From Morganella psychrotolerans (GTDB lineage Bacteria; Pseudomonadota; Gammaproteobacteria; Enterobacterales; Enterobacteriaceae): 44,739 bases of DNA. The DNA lies in contig NZ_LZEX01000006.1 of assembly GCF_001676055.1 (NCBI RefSeq), positions 64,001 to 108,739 on the forward strand. The letters run 5' to 3'. The notes below the pieces were generated by a model. That model worked only from the letters and a program-made list of their open reading frames with translations. It made no database searches and was not told where the DNA came from. Below are positions 44,113 through 44,739 of the stretch, piece after piece; the stretch's first letter is position 1; each line of letters starts with the position of its first letter. Position numbers and translations under genes: made by a program.

Positions 44113-44618
44113 CTCTGTGCAGGAAAGTGTGACTGAGCGCGCAGGGTGTTAATAACGTGGCGCATCTGATTATGGATAAAAAATAACAGGCGGACAAAAA
44201 TAATCTGTCAGTTTACCTTAATTATCCCCTGAAAGAGGGTATAAACCGGAAACTAACCTGAAAACCGGTCAGAAAGTCCTGTTGGCTATCTGTTTGCGTT
44301 CAAACAATCACCACTGCTGATCACCGGCCTGACCTTCATCAGAGAGGGCGCACATTCTATTTCGCCAGCCGTGGATTAGCAAGCATTTTACCTGATTTTT
44401 CCAAAAAAACCGGTTTAACCGGTTAAATAATCAGCATTATTCCGCTACGGATCATTAACGGTGATTATTCTGTGCAAACGGCGGGCACAGATGCTTATTT
44501 ATACCGGCAACAATTTAACTGAAAGCAGCAGGTATAAGAAATACGAATAAAAGCGACAATGGTATTTTTACAAAAGAAAACGAGCAGAAGAGAAAAACGA
44601 TATAAGAAGAAAAGAGAT

Positions 44619-44694
<76 letters not shown>

Positions 44695-44720
44695 ATCACA
44701 ACGGCGTATACCTGATAATT

Positions 44721-44739
44721 TGGAGCGGGAAACGAGATT
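44721..44739 (-). tRNA. Second tRNA-Gly (GCC), cut by the window edge
   Basis: The last 19 bases are identical to the 3' end of the tRNA at 44619 (CCA end, acceptor strand and start of the T-arm). This is a tandem copy after a 26-bp spacer. Confidence 0.85.

Larger units (their letters stand above)
43895..44618. other. Gene-free region with DnaA boxes and IHF site, candidate datA
   Basis: 724 bp with no convincing gene, between queG and tRNA-Gly. In E. coli this queG-glyVXY interval holds datA, which binds DnaA with IHF and promotes hydrolysis of DnaA-bound ATP. Here I see consensus DnaA boxes at 43919-43927 (plus), 43939-43947 (minus) and 44104-44112 (minus), with a perfect IHF consensus at 44034-44046 between the second and third. 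Near 44408-44424 there are two tandem AACCGGTT palindromes. Confidence 0.6.

Noticed and set aside
44240-44350. Short frame reading GYLFAFKQSPLLITGLTFI near the tRNA genes
   Set aside because: No start codon with a ribosome binding site and no recognised family. It ends after a few dozen residues, so it could be a remnant but cannot be supported.

Overview
The window is a chromosomal segment of a gammaproteobacterium in the Morganellaceae, and Morganella is my best guess. The evidence is the near-E. coli protein sequences, the moderate G+C content and the gene order. I could not run a search, so the genus is an inference. Almost every gene is core housekeeping. I see no prophage, insertion sequence, CRISPR array or genomic island.

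Layout. Positions 1-12,000 match the E. coli 71-73 min neighbourhood: ftsH (cut by the window edge), rlmE, yhbY, greA, dacB, obgE, rpmA, rplU, ispB, a Mu-repressor-like regulator, sfsB (Ner-like), mdh and argR. From 12,046 the order switches to the E. coli 95-96 min neighbourhood: mpl, fbp, ppa, ytfP, tamB, tamA, msrA, paeA, ytfK, cysQ, fklB, ytfB, rplI-rpsR-priB-rpsF, rlmB, rnr, nsrR, purA, hflC-hflK-hflX-hfq-miaA-mutL-amiB-tsaE, queG and tandem tRNA-Gly genes. The argR/mpl boundary is therefore a rearrangement joint relative to E. coli. Genes that usually sit inside these blocks in E. coli (yhbE, yjeT, nnr) are missing from their expected places.

Four conserved genes carry single-base indels in short homopolymers: tamB, ytfK, nsrR and hflC. 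In each case adding or removing one base restores a full-length family-like protein. This pattern looks more like sequencing or assembly error than parallel gene loss, but a real mutation would affect outer-membrane assembly, (p)ppGpp control, NO sensing or FtsH control.

The most interesting non-coding signals are four. (1) The gene-free 43,895-44,618 region between queG and tRNA-Gly holds three consensus DnaA boxes and a perfect IHF consensus. It occupies the position of E. coli datA, the DnaA-ATP hydrolysis locus. (2) A perfect 15-bp Fur-like palindrome is followed by a -10-like hexamer and a large hairpin in the gene-free 5,159-5,570 region. This is a candidate iron-controlled small RNA, framed by two copies of a palindromic repeat. 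(3) A Mu-repressor-like gene and a Ner-like gene diverge across 585 bp, the same topology as the phage Mu early switch. That gap carries (4) three tandem 12-bp repeats plus an inverted copy that look like an operator array, and a possible 32-residue ORF with a strong ribosome binding site.

Functional groups are envelope biogenesis (dacB, mpl, amiB, tamAB), ribosome assembly and translation (rlmE, yhbY, obgE, rplU-rpmA, rpsF operon, rlmB, hflX, miaA, tsaE, queG), proteolysis control (ftsH, hflKC), redox and stress (msrA, nsrR, rnr) and central metabolism (mdh, fbp, ppa, purA).
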